The position numbers were made by a program, and so were the translations under genes. A stretch of DNA of 64,000 nt from Leptospira sp. GTDB lineage: Bacteria; Spirochaetota; Leptospiria; Leptospirales; Leptospiraceae. The notes beneath the pieces were generated by a model that was not told the origin of the DNA, did no database searches, and worked only from the letters and a program-made list of their open reading frames with translations. The stretch lies in contig PEQN01000002.1 in NCBI GenBank assembly GCA_002786225.1, positions 1 through 64,000 on the forward strand, in the 5' to 3' direction. Positions 46,147-56,172 of the stretch are shown here, piece by piece (the stretch's first letter is position 1; each line of letters opens with the position of its first letter).

Positions 46147-46882
46147 GAGATCCTCGTATAGCTATCATTATATGTTTAGGTTTCAAAAGTCTTGAGTTAG
46201 ATATCATATACCTAAGCCCAGATAAAAGAGTTATAATTGTAGTAATTAGCATTCCAAAATAGGGAAGAAAGCTTGCAATTCGATTGAAGAATTGTTGTAG
46301 ATTCATCCCTGTGCTACTATTCCATTCATTCATGAATAGGCTAAAATTCTGATTTGCTATTTGAAAAGTACTAAGTCCATTAGCGATTCCCAAAGAATAA
46401 ATATCATTTATCATTGCCCTTCTTGGCCCTGAGATCAACATGAATATGATTAAAATAATTAAGATGGTTCCCATTTGGAATGCTGTCTTTACCTTGCCCA
46501 TCATGGTTGTTCGAAGTGAAAATCCTTCTCGTATAGCTAGCCATCTTAAAATGGTGATAAGCATGTCTCGAATGATGACGACTAGAACCATCCATAATTC
46601 AATCTGCTTGTGAAGAAACAAGAAAGTAGTAAAGGCACCGATTACCAAGAATTTATCAGCTAGGGGATCTAGGAATTTGCCAAATTCGGTTTCTTGGTTC
46701 CATTTCCTGGCAAGGTAGCCATCCACCAAATCTGTGATAGATGCAAGTGCAAAAATAAAAAAAGCCCAAACTTGATAAACCAATTCTTTTTGAAATAAAA
46801 AATAGATAAATACAGGAAGACTTAATACTCTAAGGAGCGTTAGAGCATTGGGCAAATTGAAATTTTTCTTGAGTTCCTCCAT
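46121..46882 (-). CDS. pgsA: CDP-diacylglycerol-glycerol-3-phosphate phosphatidyltransferase
   Basis: The 253-residue membrane enzyme has the CDP-alcohol phosphatidyltransferase motif DLVDGYLARK with Asp51, Asp54, Asp72 and Asp76 (FLDPLADK). PgsA makes phosphatidylglycerol phosphate; other alcohol acceptors cannot be excluded. A hydrophilic loop between the later helices makes it longer than usual (about 190). It is one base after rimO and overlaps trpD by 26 bases. Confidence 0.88.
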   Translation of the reverse strand: MEELKKNFNLPNALTLLRVLSLPVFIYFLFQKELVYQVWAFFIFALASITDLVDGYLARKWNQETEFGKFLDPLADKFLVIGAFTTFLFLHKQIELWMVLVVIIRDMLITILRWLAIREGFSLRTTMMGKVKTAFQMGTILIILIIFMLISGPRRAMINDIYSLGIANGLSTFQIANQNFSLFMNEWNSSTGMNLQQFFNRIASFLPYFGMLITTIITLLSGLRYMISNSRLLKPKHIMIAIRGSHASQRHSS

Positions 46883-46883
46883 A

Positions 46884-48215
46884 TCAAGATTCCACCCAAG
46901 TTCCAGTCATATCATATTCTTGGTAGGAATCAATAACAACTTTGCCTATATCACCAACTTTCAAGGAATCGGATTCAACAAAAACGATTTCATCAATTTC
47001 AGGCGCATCTTGGAATCGTCTAACAACCCATATACCATCTTCTGCTTTTTCATCTACTATTGCATCATAAGTTTTGCCAAGTCTCTCTTGGTGGATAGTC
47101 TCCAAATTAGATAGATGCAATTCTCTGACAAGATTCACCCTACGAGCTATTTCTCGGTCGGCTGGCTTGCCTTTCATGTGTTCCCCCTTGGTTCCTTCTT
47201 GGGGTGAATAGGGGAAAAGATTTACTTTTTCGGGTTTTACTTCTTCTAAGAATCTTAAGATCAAATCTACATCTTCAGCTTTTTCACCAGGAAATCCCAA
47301 GATAAAAGAAGTTCGAATCTCTAGCCCAGGCATTACTGCTCTTGCCTTATTGTACAAATCTTTAAAAAATTCAAAATCTCCTGAGCGGTTCATACTCTTT
47401 AGCACATTTGCGGAAACATGTTGTAAGGGGCTTTCTAAATAGGGTGCAAGCTTAGGAATTTCCGGAAAATAATCTAACAATCGATAGGTTTTCTTGTCGG
47501 GATAAAGATACAAAGGACGCAGAATTTCCAAGCCTTGCATGCCTGAAAGTTTCTTGAGAAGCTCAGCTAATTTTTCTTCGGATTTATTGTAGTAAATTGT
47601 ATCCTGGGACACTAAACAGATTTCTTTTGCACCCGAAAGTAAGGCTCTTTGGGTTTGAGTAATGATATCTTCCTCAGTGGAATCCTTGAATTTACCTCTG
47701 AGGGAAGGTATGATACAAAATGCACATCCTCTATTGCAACCATCCGAGATTTTGACATAGGAATAAGGCTTAGAATAATTTTCGACAATATCTGAAACAC
47801 TTAGCTTAGAAAGCATATCTTTGTTGAATTCTTTTTGATTTCCAAAATCTAAGGGGAAATGCTCTTTGAGTATTCTTCCTGCTTCAGCATACTTTCCCGT
47901 TCCGAAAAGCAAATCAACTTCAGGCATATCTTCTTGGATAGCATCTGGATAACGCTGAGAGAAGCACCCAACAACTATTAGTTTTTGGTCACGTGTTTTC
48001 TTAATCTCACCAGCAGTGAGAATCGTTTGAATGGTTTCTTCTGTGGCTGATTGAATAAAAGTGCATGAATTGATAAAATGAAAATCACTGTCCTCAGGAC
48101 TTAAGGAAGGCTGTAGCCCCTCTTCTAGCAAAGATTGGTGTATGCTTGCTGAGTCGGCAGTATTCTTGGGACAACCCAGGGTCGTAATGTAAAAAGACTT
48201 CCTGGATTCGCCCAT
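46884..48215 (-). CDS. rimO: Ribosomal protein S12 methylthiotransferase RimO
   Basis: RimO adds a methylthio group to Asp88 (E. coli numbering) of ribosomal protein S12. The 443-residue protein has the N-terminal UPF0004 cluster (Cys15, Cys51, Cys84), the radical-SAM cluster CNRGCAFC (Cys160, Cys164, Cys167) and a C-terminal TRAM domain. The start TTLGCPKNTADS region is RimO-like rather than MiaB-like. It lies five bases after the RodZ-like gene and one before pgsA. Confidence 0.92.
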   Translation of the reverse strand: MGESRKSFYITTLGCPKNTADSASIHQSLLEEGLQPSLSPEDSDFHFINSCTFIQSATEETIQTILTAGEIKKTRDQKLIVVGCFSQRYPDAIQEDMPEVDLLFGTGKYAEAGRILKEHFPLDFGNQKEFNKDMLSKLSVSDIVENYSKPYSYVKISDGCNRGCAFCIIPSLRGKFKDSTEEDIITQTQRALLSGAKEICLVSQDTIYYNKSEEKLAELLKKLSGMQGLEILRPLYLYPDKKTYRLLDYFPEIPKLAPYLESPLQHVSANVLKSMNRSGDFEFFKDLYNKARAVMPGLEIRTSFILGFPGEKAEDVDLILRFLEEVKPEKVNLFPYSPQEGTKGEHMKGKPADREIARRVNLVRELHLSNLETIHQERLGKTYDAIVDEKAEDGIWVVRRFQDAPEIDEIVFVESDSLKVGDIGKVVIDSYQEYDMTGTWVES

Positions 48216-48220
48216 AGCAA

Positions 48221-49327
48221 TTATTCTCCCAATTCTTTGATAATAGACTGAGTGCTGTCGTAAGGGTTTTGGGTCCTAACGAAAATCTTTTTCACAAGTT
48301 TGCCAGGCTTACCAAGTAGAACTTTTTCTTTTCCATTTTGTATCATTTCTACCGCTCCGCCATCACCAACTTTAATCTCCAATCGATCTCTTGCTTCCAA
48401 GGTTTTCAAATCACCAGCAGAAACAATTCCTCTTTCTCCAGGTTGTCCATCAATAATGAATTCAACATAGGAATTCTTATTAAAAATTAAGGATACTTGA
48501 ATCGGAACATCCCCAACAGGTTTGGCAACAACTCCCTCTCTTTCTTGGCCTAGAGTAACCAGAACCTTAGCTGATTTTTCTGTAACAGCTTGGGTGTAGA
48601 TGCGTATGTCTCTTCTCAAATTGGCAAGTTCTGAAATCTTAGGATTGAGAACAGTCTCTTCACCGACCATAGTCTTGAAGCTGTATATTTCTTTCTCAGG
48701 AAAAATATTGAATCCAATTTCAGCCTTATTTTTATCTGCATCTCTTCCTTCTTGGACAGACTTAATAAAAATCTTGCATTGCTGATTGCTAACTGAAAAG
48801 CTAACTCCCCTATCTTCTGTTAGAATAAAGGGGACAGAAGTTCCTTCCGGTATAGATTGATTCACAAATTGAATGGAGGCTGGTATTAATAAATCTTTAT
48901 CCGAAGAGCTGACAGTATCTGAATTCAGTTGATCGGTGGAGATACCAGATGAATCGGAGAAAGAAAGATAAGCAATATAAATAGCCACAAAAATCAAAAA
49001 GACGGAAACAAAGGTCATCATTTGATTCTTATCAATAAGTGTAGATGAGGTTGGTTTTGTTAATTCCTCAAGTGGAGCTTGTGCTTCCTCAATTTGTTCT
49101 CCCCTATAGAGGTTCATAAGCATACCGTTATCTAACTTCAGATAGGTCGCATAATTTTTCAAAAAACCAAGTGCAAATGTTTCTGCTGGAAATTGTCCAT
49201 AATCTTCAGTCTCAAGTGCAATAATATATTTCATAGAAATATTGGTATCTTTGGCGACTTCTTTGACGGTAAGTTTTTTTTCTTCCCGTGCTTCTTTGAG
49301 AATTTGTCCTACTCTCTTTTGATTCAA
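48221..49327 (-). CDS. RodZ-like protein (HTH, membrane anchor, DUF4115)
   Basis: The 368-residue protein has an N-terminal Xre-type helix-turn-helix of the RodZ type (VGQILKEAREEKKLTVKEVA to KNYATYLKLD, about 5-80), one transmembrane segment (about 102-124) and a C-terminal periplasmic domain of the DUF4115 type. RodZ links MreB to the envelope and shapes the cell, which fits a helical spirochaete. It is between a LolA-like gene (20 bases upstream) and rimO. Confidence 0.82.
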   Translation of the reverse strand: MNQKRVGQILKEAREEKKLTVKEVAKDTNISMKYIIALETEDYGQFPAETFALGFLKNYATYLKLDNGMLMNLYRGEQIEEAQAPLEELTKPTSSTLIDKNQMMTFVSVFLIFVAIYIAYLSFSDSSGISTDQLNSDTVSSSDKDLLIPASIQFVNQSIPEGTSVPFILTEDRGVSFSVSNQQCKIFIKSVQEGRDADKNKAEIGFNIFPEKEIYSFKTMVGEETVLNPKISELANLRRDIRIYTQAVTEKSAKVLVTLGQEREGVVAKPVGDVPIQVSLIFNKNSYVEFIIDGQPGERGIVSAGDLKTLEARDRLEIKVGDGGAVEMIQNGKEKVLLGKPGKLVKKIFVRTQNPYDSTQSIIKELGE

Positions 49328-49347
49328 TGCTATACTCCTAGTTAAAC

Positions 49348-50079
49348 TCAGTCTTCTGAGACAAGCGGGTTGTTTACGATTTTCGCATTTCCGCTAATAT
49401 GAAAATTAAATAATCCATCTTCAATATCACGATTCAAATCCATGTTGGAAAAGCTGATATTAGTTTCTTTGCCTCTACCATCATAAGCTGTAGCTTTGCG
49501 AACAAGGTAAGAAGTAGAATCTATATACAATGTCATTTTCTCAAATCCACCAATCTTCTCCCTTTGGTCTAGGGCTAACACGAAATACAGAGTTGGATCC
49601 TTATCATCGACTAGGCGAGGCTGAGTTGTTGTATCAAATTTATAATGGTATTTGCGGAAGAGTCTATTCAAACCTTCTGGGGATGCAGATGTAAAAACGG
49701 GACCAGAAGAATTTTTCTTATCTAATTCCAAATCTTGCTTTCCAACTGCTCCCAATTTTTTGATATAAATCCAAAGTGTCTTGCCATCCGAAACAATGGC
49801 ATCACCTTCTGGTGATGTGAAGTCATAACGGATCTTGCCATCTTTTTTATAAAGACAAGTTCCATTCATGTTTCGAATTGTTTTCCCTTCTGTTGTTGTT
49901 ATTTTAAAATCCGCAGAATAAGATTTGATTTCTGTAAACTTCTTCTTGACTTTCTTAACAACCTCAGAAGGCGAATGCCAATTATGAGACGGATTTTCCT
50001 CTTCTGCGTAAATTGCAGAAGATAGTATTAGGATTGCTATAGCAAATGTGAATGATAAGCGGATCTTAGATAAATTCAC
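49348..50079 (-). CDS. lolA: LolA-like outer-membrane lipoprotein carrier
   Basis: The protein has a signal peptide (hydrophobic part [20 protein letters not shown]) and the LolA fold pattern with [24 protein letters not shown] and [14 protein letters not shown]. LolA carries lipoproteins across the periplasm. The frame opens upstream at an ATG (50124), but GTG 50079 with GAGGAAAA about 11 bases upstream gives a normal signal peptide of about 25 residues and is preferred. It follows ftsK and precedes the RodZ-like gene by 20 bases. Confidence 0.85.
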   Translation of the reverse strand: MNLSKIRLSFTFAIAILILSSAIYAEEENPSHNWHSPSEVVKKVKKKFTEIKSYSADFKITTTEGKTIRNMNGTCLYKKDGKIRYDFTSPEGDAIVSDGKTLWIYIKKLGAVGKQDLELDKKNSSGPVFTSASPEGLNRLFRKYHYKFDTTTQPRLVDDKDPTLYFVLALDQREKIGGFEKMTLYIDSTSYLVRKATAYDGRGKETNISFSNMDLNRDIEDGLFNFHISGNAKIVNNPLVSED

Positions 50080-50149
50080 TGAGAAATTTTCCTCTAAAAT
50101 GACTATAGTCCAGAAAATAGACATCCAAGCTAGTAATTATTCCCATTTC

Positions 50150-53014
50150 CTAAAGTTGTTTCAGAATCTCGCGTGGTTTCGAACCAATTTGAGCTGATAT
50201 GATCCCACGTTTTTCTAAAATCTCTATAACCCTAGCTGCCTTATTGTATCCTATTCTTAAATGCCTCTGTAGCAAGGAACCAGAAGCCTTTCCTTCAGAG
50301 CTAATCACTCTCCAAGAATCTTCAATAAGTTTCTCATCTTCTTCGAAGGCATCGGAGGACTCTGAAGTTTCCTCTTCTAAATTTATTTCTACATAATTAG
50401 GCTGTCCTAATTTCTTAGATTCTTCCACTATACTTTCGATTTCAGCCTCAGTTACAAAGGGAGCCTGCACTCTGACAAGATCAGAAGCTGTGGGAGATCT
50501 GTACAAAAAGTCCCCTTTTCCTAGAAGACTCTCCGCACCATTGGCATCCAAAATTGTACGAGAATCTGTTTTCTGTGCAACTTGAAAAGCCATCCTCGCA
50601 GGACAGTTCGCCTTAATTAAGCCAGTGATAACATCTACGGAAGGTCTTTGGGTAGCCATAACCAAATGTATGCCTACTGCTCTTGACTTTTGGGAGATAC
50701 GAGTGATTTGCTCTTCTAAGTCTCTTCCAGAAACCATCATAAGATCTGAAAGCTCATCTATAAAAATAACAATATAAGGCATTTTCATATAACCTTTCTT
50801 ATGTGCCCAATCTTCCACCTTTTGGTTGTAGCTTTGGAAATCTCTGCACTTCAATGATGATACCGAAAGATACCTTGCCTCCATTTCTTGGATAGCCCAG
50901 GCAAGCGCACGGGTAGCTTTTTTGGGATCTGTAATAACTGGCATAAGCAGATGAGGAATTTCTTCATATAAGGTCATCTCTACCATCTTGGGGTCTATCA
51001 TAATAAAACGAAGCTCTTCCGGTGACCTAGTAAATATCAAACTAGTAATCATGGAATTCAAACAAACTGATTTACCAGAACCAGTTGTTCCTGCCACAAG
51101 TAAGTGTGGAAGTTTTGTTAAATCAATATTCATGGACTTCCCAGAAATATCCTTACCTATGCAGATTGTTAATCCACCTTGCACTTTTGCTAGGCTTGAT
51201 TCACGCAAAAGCTCCGTTAAATGAACATCTTCTCTGTGAAGATTGGGAACTTCTATTCCTATGGTAGATTTGCCTGGAATAGGTGCTACAATTCGAATAT
51301 TTGTTACTGCTAGAAAATACTTTAATTCATCAGAAAGAGAAGTTATCTTAGAAAGTCTAACTCCATTGGGTATTGTCAATTCATACCTAGTAATGATGGG
51401 TCCTCTTTCCATAGAGACAACCTTAGATTCAATTCCAAATTGGGAGATGATCTCTTCGATTTTTCTAGCTACCTTATCAGAATCTGCCTTGGATTCTAAG
51501 GGTTGGATTTTGGGTTTTGCAGCACCAAGGAGTTTGGGAGAAATATAATAACCCTTCTTTAGTGGAACAGGAGGAACAAAACTCTTAGGGCTTTCTTCCA
51601 TACTTACTTTTTTGATTGTAGGTTTGAAGTTAGCTTGGATGAGATCTTTTCGCAACTCATCTCTTTCTTCTTCCAATTCATGATCATCTAAGTTGATTTC
51701 TTCTGCTTCCTCTTCGAAATCATCTTGGCTTGGATTACTTGCACTTTGTGATCCAAGTTCTTCATCCTCCCAATCCACAGGTTCAAATTGAGATTCATCC
51801 CAGTTCAGAATAGAATTCGATTTTTCAAAAGAAGATGGGCCGTAGGATTCTCTGTCTACTTCTTTCTCATAGCTTTCTTGATTACCAAAATGATTTTCAC
51901 CTGGAATAATTTCATTTTCTATCTCATCTTCAGAATATGAGTCTTCCATCTTATTTAGCCTGAATGGTTCTCTGTTTTTTTCTGATGGGTTGGTTCTATA
52001 GTCTAGTATCTTGAAGCCAAAACTGGAAGAATCCTTGGTCTCTGATAATTTTCTTTGTAAATCTAGACTTGCCTCATGAAATTTATAAATTCTATTTTCC
52101 TCAAAATTACCATTGTAGTAATTGGTGTTCTTGTATTTAGGATAAACTTTTCTTTTTACATTTCCACTTTCGATTGCAGTGACAGTATTCCTTACTTTTC
52201 CAAACTGAAGAATACCTTCTTTCTTGGAAGTTTCCTTAGCAGAGGAAGAATGATTTTCAAGCTTATTTCCCCAAATTCTATCCAAGACAGAAGTAGACTG
52301 CGTACGTTCTGGTACATTTTGATTTCTTGGGGAAGTAGAGGTAGACTTATGCTTCAAGTATTCTTCCATTACCCAAGGTGCAGGAGCCGCTTGCCTTGAA
52401 GATCCATTTTCGTAGGCATAGGATTCAGAAGCCAAGAGGGGAGCTTGGAAATATGATTTTAAATCCATCCAATTGGATGGAAATTGAAAATTTGATTTTC
52501 CTTGCAGTAAAGAATTCATTTTTTTCATTCTAGCAATGAGTTTGTCTCTAGTCGTTGCTAGGTTTTCATCTTTCAAAATTACAAACAAGGAATAGGTAAA
52601 GAGGAAGGCAGTCAAAATCGCCTTACCTGTAGCTCCTATAGTAAAATCTAAAACCTTACCTAGAGCCATACCAAGAACTCCACCAGAGTCTCCCACCTTA
52701 CCACCGTCCTCAGTTAAAAACCCCAAGGCCAAAGAAATAGAAAGGATAAGCAAGGGAAGAAGTAACAATTTGCCCAAAAGATCTAATTCTTTGTTGCGAA
52801 AGGCAGCAGCTCCTAGAGCTAAAAGCCCCAAGGCAAGAAGGAAGCTAGCTTTTCCCAAAAGAAAGAAAACACCGTAAGAAAAATAAAATCCCAGTTTTCC
52901 AAACCAATTTAAGGTGCCCTCAAGGTCAGCCTCTTGGAAGGAAAGAAGGGAAAATAGACAAAATACACCAGCAAATAGCAAAGCATAGGGAATAAACTCT
53001 TTCTTGGGAGACAT
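50150..53014 (-). CDS. ftsK: DNA translocase FtsK/SpoIIIE
   Basis: The 954-residue protein has four predicted N-terminal membrane segments (to about residue 147), a long acidic, Ser-rich linker (about 195-465), and the RecA-type motor with Walker A GTTGSGKS at 642-649, the DPKMVEMTLYEEIPHLLMPV motif and the FIDELSDLM Walker B. A C-terminal winged-helix gamma domain (SLLQRHLRIGYNKAARVIEILEKRG) recognises chromosome polarity sequences. It moves chromosome ends through the septum. Upstream lies the DUF1223 pseudogene. Confidence 0.95.
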   Translation of the reverse strand: MSPKKEFIPYALLFAGVFCLFSLLSFQEADLEGTLNWFGKLGFYFSYGVFFLLGKASFLLALGLLALGAAAFRNKELDLLGKLLLLPLLILSISLALGFLTEDGGKVGDSGGVLGMALGKVLDFTIGATGKAILTAFLFTYSLFVILKDENLATTRDKLIARMKKMNSLLQGKSNFQFPSNWMDLKSYFQAPLLASESYAYENGSSRQAAPAPWVMEEYLKHKSTSTSPRNQNVPERTQSTSVLDRIWGNKLENHSSSAKETSKKEGILQFGKVRNTVTAIESGNVKRKVYPKYKNTNYYNGNFEENRIYKFHEASLDLQRKLSETKDSSSFGFKILDYRTNPSEKNREPFRLNKMEDSYSEDEIENEIIPGENHFGNQESYEKEVDRESYGPSSFEKSNSILNWDESQFEPVDWEDEELGSQSASNPSQDDFEEEAEEINLDDHELEEERDELRKDLIQANFKPTIKKVSMEESPKSFVPPVPLKKGYYISPKLLGAAKPKIQPLESKADSDKVARKIEEIISQFGIESKVVSMERGPIITRYELTIPNGVRLSKITSLSDELKYFLAVTNIRIVAPIPGKSTIGIEVPNLHREDVHLTELLRESSLAKVQGGLTICIGKDISGKSMNIDLTKLPHLLVAGTTGSGKSVCLNSMITSLIFTRSPEELRFIMIDPKMVEMTLYEEIPHLLMPVITDPKKATRALAWAIQEMEARYLSVSSLKCRDFQSYNQKVEDWAHKKGYMKMPYIVIFIDELSDLMMVSGRDLEEQITRISQKSRAVGIHLVMATQRPSVDVITGLIKANCPARMAFQVAQKTDSRTILDANGAESLLGKGDFLYRSPTASDLVRVQAPFVTEAEIESIVEESKKLGQPNYVEINLEEETSESSDAFEEDEKLIEDSWRVISSEGKASGSLLQRHLRIGYNKAARVIEILEKRGIISAQIGSKPREILKQL

Positions 53015-53496
53015 ATACAGCTAATGTCGGAAGAGATTTCAAAATTTTGAAGAAAAATATCTACTTGAGTGCTAGGTAATTCGCAGCTAGAATTTTCCCC
53101 TCGCTTTACAGAATTGGTAATTCCCTTTTCCACTAAGGCAAATTGAAGTTCCAAGTTTTCCAAAGAGCAAGGCAGTGAATAACTTACTTCCACTGAATCA
53201 GAGCTAAGTTTTGACTTCAAATTTAGAATATACTTTGCTTCCTGTTCTTTTCTCTCTTGCAGGCTAGCATCCAAGGAATAGAAGATGGCAGATCGATTGG
53301 AGCCTACATAATCTCGACTTCCATTGAGAACAACTTGGGGAGTGTAGAGCCGTGTTGGTATAGCCTTGGCATATCGTTCTTGCCTTTTGGAAAATTCTTC
53401 ATTTCCATAAGGATCTTTCCAACCAATATAATCCCAGTAAGTAACATGAAAGGACAGTGGGTAGATAGTCTTTAAATAAGGCTCAGGATTTATGAC
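52909..53496 (-). pseudogene. 5'-truncated DUF1223 (thioredoxin-like secreted) pseudogene
   Basis: Read in one frame from 53496, the translation contains SFHVTYWDYIGWKDPYGNEE, YTPQVVLNGSR and ALVEKGITNSVKRGEN, which are DUF1223 hallmarks. The N-terminal part with its CxxC active-site segment, expected upstream, is missing: the frame runs straight into the end of recQ, with a TAA at 53497-53499. There is no ATG, GTG or TTG before the TTG at 53274, in the middle of the domain. The C-terminal end runs into ftsK in another frame and stops at 52909. I infer a deletion that removed the 5' part between recQ and this gene. Confidence 0.65.
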
Positions 53497-54946
53497 TTAA
53501 ACAAGAATCACAATTTCCACAGGACGTAGGACTTTCACCGAAATATTTGTACAAAAAGTCTCTACGACAATTCGTTGATTTGGTATACATCAGCATCTCA
53601 TATAAACGTTTTAAGGAATTCTGTTTTTTTTCTTCTAATTTGCTCTCTGATGTTAATTCATCAGGTAAGCCTCCAACTAACTTGAGATTGTAGCTATCTA
53701 CATCCCCACTTGTTACTGCATACCTATCCAATAAGTTTAAGACTGTCTGTAAGCGGTGGTCGCCTCTGTTTTTAAAAACTACCTTAGCCTGGAGCTCTTT
53801 ATAGTCCAAGGATGCTAACTTTTCACCTTCCTGACGAAAAAGATCATATACTTTTTTTATAAAACTTGCAGAAGGATTCTGCCAATCTATAAAATCCATA
53901 AGAACGGCAAGATCACTTTCTACATAAAAAAGATAACAAGAGGAATCCAGTCCATCTCTACCTGCCCTTCCAATTTCTTGGTAATAGGATTCAATAGATA
54001 TAGGTAATTCAGCATGGATGATGTTTCTAATGTCAGGCTTATCTACTCCCATCCCAAATGCATTGGTTGCAAGTAAGATTTGAGTCTTATTTTCTAAAAA
54101 ATTATTTTGGATACGGTTCCTATCTTTAGCATTCAATCGACCATGGTAGACAGAATGAGGGATTTTATTGGTAGAAAGGAAATCTGAAAATTTTTCTAAT
54201 TTATCAATGAGATTGAAATACACCAAAGTTGCTGATTTATTTTTATTCCCAGTTGTTAGCTTACTTGAAATCAATTCCAAAATAGATTTCCACTTCATGG
54301 GTTCATCTACATTCATTTCTACATGAAGGTAAAGATTGGGACGAGCAATTCCAGAATGAAAGAGCTTCATCTCTTCTGTATTGAATCCAAGTTCTTGGAA
54401 AATATCAGCTTGGACTTGTTTGGTTGCGGTTGCGGTGAGAGCTAAGGTAGTTGGTGAGCCCAAAATGTCACGAATTTCAGCAATGCGAGAATAGTCGGGT
54501 CGAAAATCATGTCCCCATTGACTGATGCAATGTGCCTCATCTATTGCAAGCAAATCAACTTTTATGTTACGAATCGTATTCAGGAATAATATACTCCTGA
54601 AACGTTCAGGAGTGATGTAGAGAATTTTATATTTTCCCTGCTTTATACCTTCTAAACGATAACTTCTTTCTTCTTTGCTTAAGGAGGAATTAATAAAAGT
54701 GACTTGGTCTGTAATCTTTTGTAAGGCTATTACCTGATCATACATAAGTGCTATGAGAGGAGAAATGACTATCGTTACTCCATCAAAGAGTAAAGCTGGA
54801 ATCTGGTAACAGAGTGATTTGCCCATACCTGTTGGCATGATCACAAAGCAGTGTTTGCGGTTCAAAATTCTTAGAATGATATCTTCTTGAAAGGAACGAA
54901 ACTGCTCGATTTGAAATAATTTTTTAACTGATTCTAAAGATTGCAA
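53483..54946 (-). CDS. recQ: RecQ-family DNA helicase (short form)
   Basis: The 487-residue helicase has Walker A TGMGKS (39-44), DEAH (136-139) with SQWGHDFRPDY, and motif VI QEIGRAGRDG. The C-terminus ends in the RQC zinc-binding part (CRRDFLYKYFG, CGNCDSC) without the winged-helix and HRDC domains of E. coli RecQ (609 residues). Short RecQ proteins of this type are known (for example RecS of Bacillus), so this is not necessarily damage, but a deletion next to a truncated neighbour is also possible. Stop lies at the edge of the DUF1223 pseudogene. Confidence 0.88.
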   Translation of the reverse strand: MQSLESVKKLFQIEQFRSFQEDIILRILNRKHCFVIMPTGMGKSLCYQIPALLFDGVTIVISPLIALMYDQVIALQKITDQVTFINSSLSKEERSYRLEGIKQGKYKILYITPERFRSILFLNTIRNIKVDLLAIDEAHCISQWGHDFRPDYSRIAEIRDILGSPTTLALTATATKQVQADIFQELGFNTEEMKLFHSGIARPNLYLHVEMNVDEPMKWKSILELISSKLTTGNKNKSATLVYFNLIDKLEKFSDFLSTNKIPHSVYHGRLNAKDRNRIQNNFLENKTQILLATNAFGMGVDKPDIRNIIHAELPISIESYYQEIGRAGRDGLDSSCYLFYVESDLAVLMDFIDWQNPSASFIKKVYDLFRQEGEKLASLDYKELQAKVVFKNRGDHRLQTVLNLLDRYAVTSGDVDSYNLKLVGGLPDELTSESKLEEKKQNSLKRLYEMLMYTKSTNCRRDFLYKYFGESPTSCGNCDSCLSHKS

Positions 54947-55100
54947 AATTTGATACCAAAAACTGAAGCTATAAATTAAAATTAAAATTTATAAATAAAG
55001 GGAAAAATCTAAACGATCTAAATTGTTCTTACTAACAAAAAATACCTATCTAAAGATATTCTTTGAAAAAAAATTTTAGGTAAAATCGAACAATTACTAT

Positions 55101-55592
55101 CTATTTAAAATTCGTAAACTTAGCATCAAAAGGAAAATCAGCCTTACGAATCAAATCCATTACTTCTTGCAGATCGTCTTTCTTCTTACCAGTAACACGA
55201 ACTAATTCACCCATAATTGTAGGCGTTACTTTCAGTTTGGATTCTTTTATCAATTTAGTGATTTCTTTGGTTTGTTCTTTTTCCAAACCATTCTGAATCT
55301 TAACTTTAAGTCTTGCAGTTTGGCCAGAAGCCGCTTCTGGTTTTGCAGAGAAATCAAATGCCTTTAGACTAATATTTCTTTTAGCTATCTTTGCAGTGAG
55401 AACATCAATTACTTGCTTGATCTTAATCTCATTATCACTTGTTATAGTAATTGTCTTATCTTCTAATTTAATATCTGATTTGGATCCTTTGAAATCAAAT
55501 CTCGTATTGATCTCAGTCATTGCAAGGGCAATTGCGTTCTTTAATTCGGAGGTTTCTACTTCAGATACTATATCAAAACTTGGATCAGCCAT
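55101..55592 (-). CDS. yajQ: YajQ family nucleotide-binding protein
   Basis: The 163-residue protein starts ADPSFDIVSEVETSELKNAI and contains TEINTRFDFKGSKSDIKL and the final TNFK, the hallmarks of the YajQ/DUF520 family. YajQ proteins bind nucleotides, including cyclic di-GMP in some bacteria, and RNA or proteins; the role here is unknown. Divergent from tatA with a 243-base gap. Confidence 0.92.
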   Translation of the reverse strand: MADPSFDIVSEVETSELKNAIALAMTEINTRFDFKGSKSDIKLEDKTITITSDNEIKIKQVIDVLTAKIAKRNISLKAFDFSAKPEAASGQTARLKVKIQNGLEKEQTKEITKLIKESKLKVTPTIMGELVRVTGKKKDDLQEVMDLIRKADFPFDAKFTNFK

Positions 55593-55835
55593 ATTCTCAG
55601 TTTGGAAAGAGAGAGTTCTAGCGTAAATTATTTTTCCATTCTTTCCTTAAGGAAAATTAAGAGTAAATTCCTTTTCAGAATTCTTTGACCTTATGAATTT
55701 TGAAATGAAAAATCTTGAATGATTCACTAGTGGGAGCTAGTCCGAACTTAAATTCAAAGAATTTGATTGTTTTATGTTTTGACGATTTCTAAGCATCTCA
55801 AAATCTATAATTAATCGATTCTTTAGGAGTAAATT

Positions 55836-56120
55836 ATGAACTCATTTCTTCTTCCCCCACTCGGATTTCTAAACCTTGGACCTTGGGAAATTGCTTTAAT
55901 ACTTTTTCTTGCCTTGTTACTCTTCGGTGGCAAAAAGCTACCAGGACTTGCCAAAGACCTAGGTGAGGGTATCCGTGAATTTCGTAGATCTCTTTCAACC
56001 CAGGTAGATGAAGATCGCAAAGAAATTGCCTCTACACCTGCGAAAGAGGAAGTAGCTTCTCAATCAAAATCCTCTAAACCAAAGGCAAAATCGGAAACGA
56101 GCAAAAAGAAAAAAGTATAA
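55836..56120 (+). CDS. tatA: Twin-arginine translocase subunit TatA
   Basis: The 94-residue protein has one membrane segment with LGPWEIALILFLALLLFGG, the amphipathic helix KKLPGLAKDLGEGIREFRRSL, and a Lys/Ser-rich tail, the TatA/E layout. Start is supported by AGGAG seven bases upstream. TatC follows 52 bases later; no TatB gene is present, as in the minimal TatAC type. Confidence 0.93.
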   Translation: MNSFLLPPLGFLNLGPWEIALILFLALLLFGGKKLPGLAKDLGEGIREFRRSLSTQVDEDRKEIASTPAKEEVASQSKSSKPKAKSETSKKKKV

Positions 56121-56172
56121 TTTAAGAGTCAATCAAAGACTTCACGATTTATAAATTGATCTAAAAGCAAGA

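Noticed and set aside
52909..53274. A genuine 121-residue gene starting at TTG 53274
   Set aside because: The start is in the middle of a DUF1223-like frame that continues upstream to 53496; it is treated as a pseudogene.
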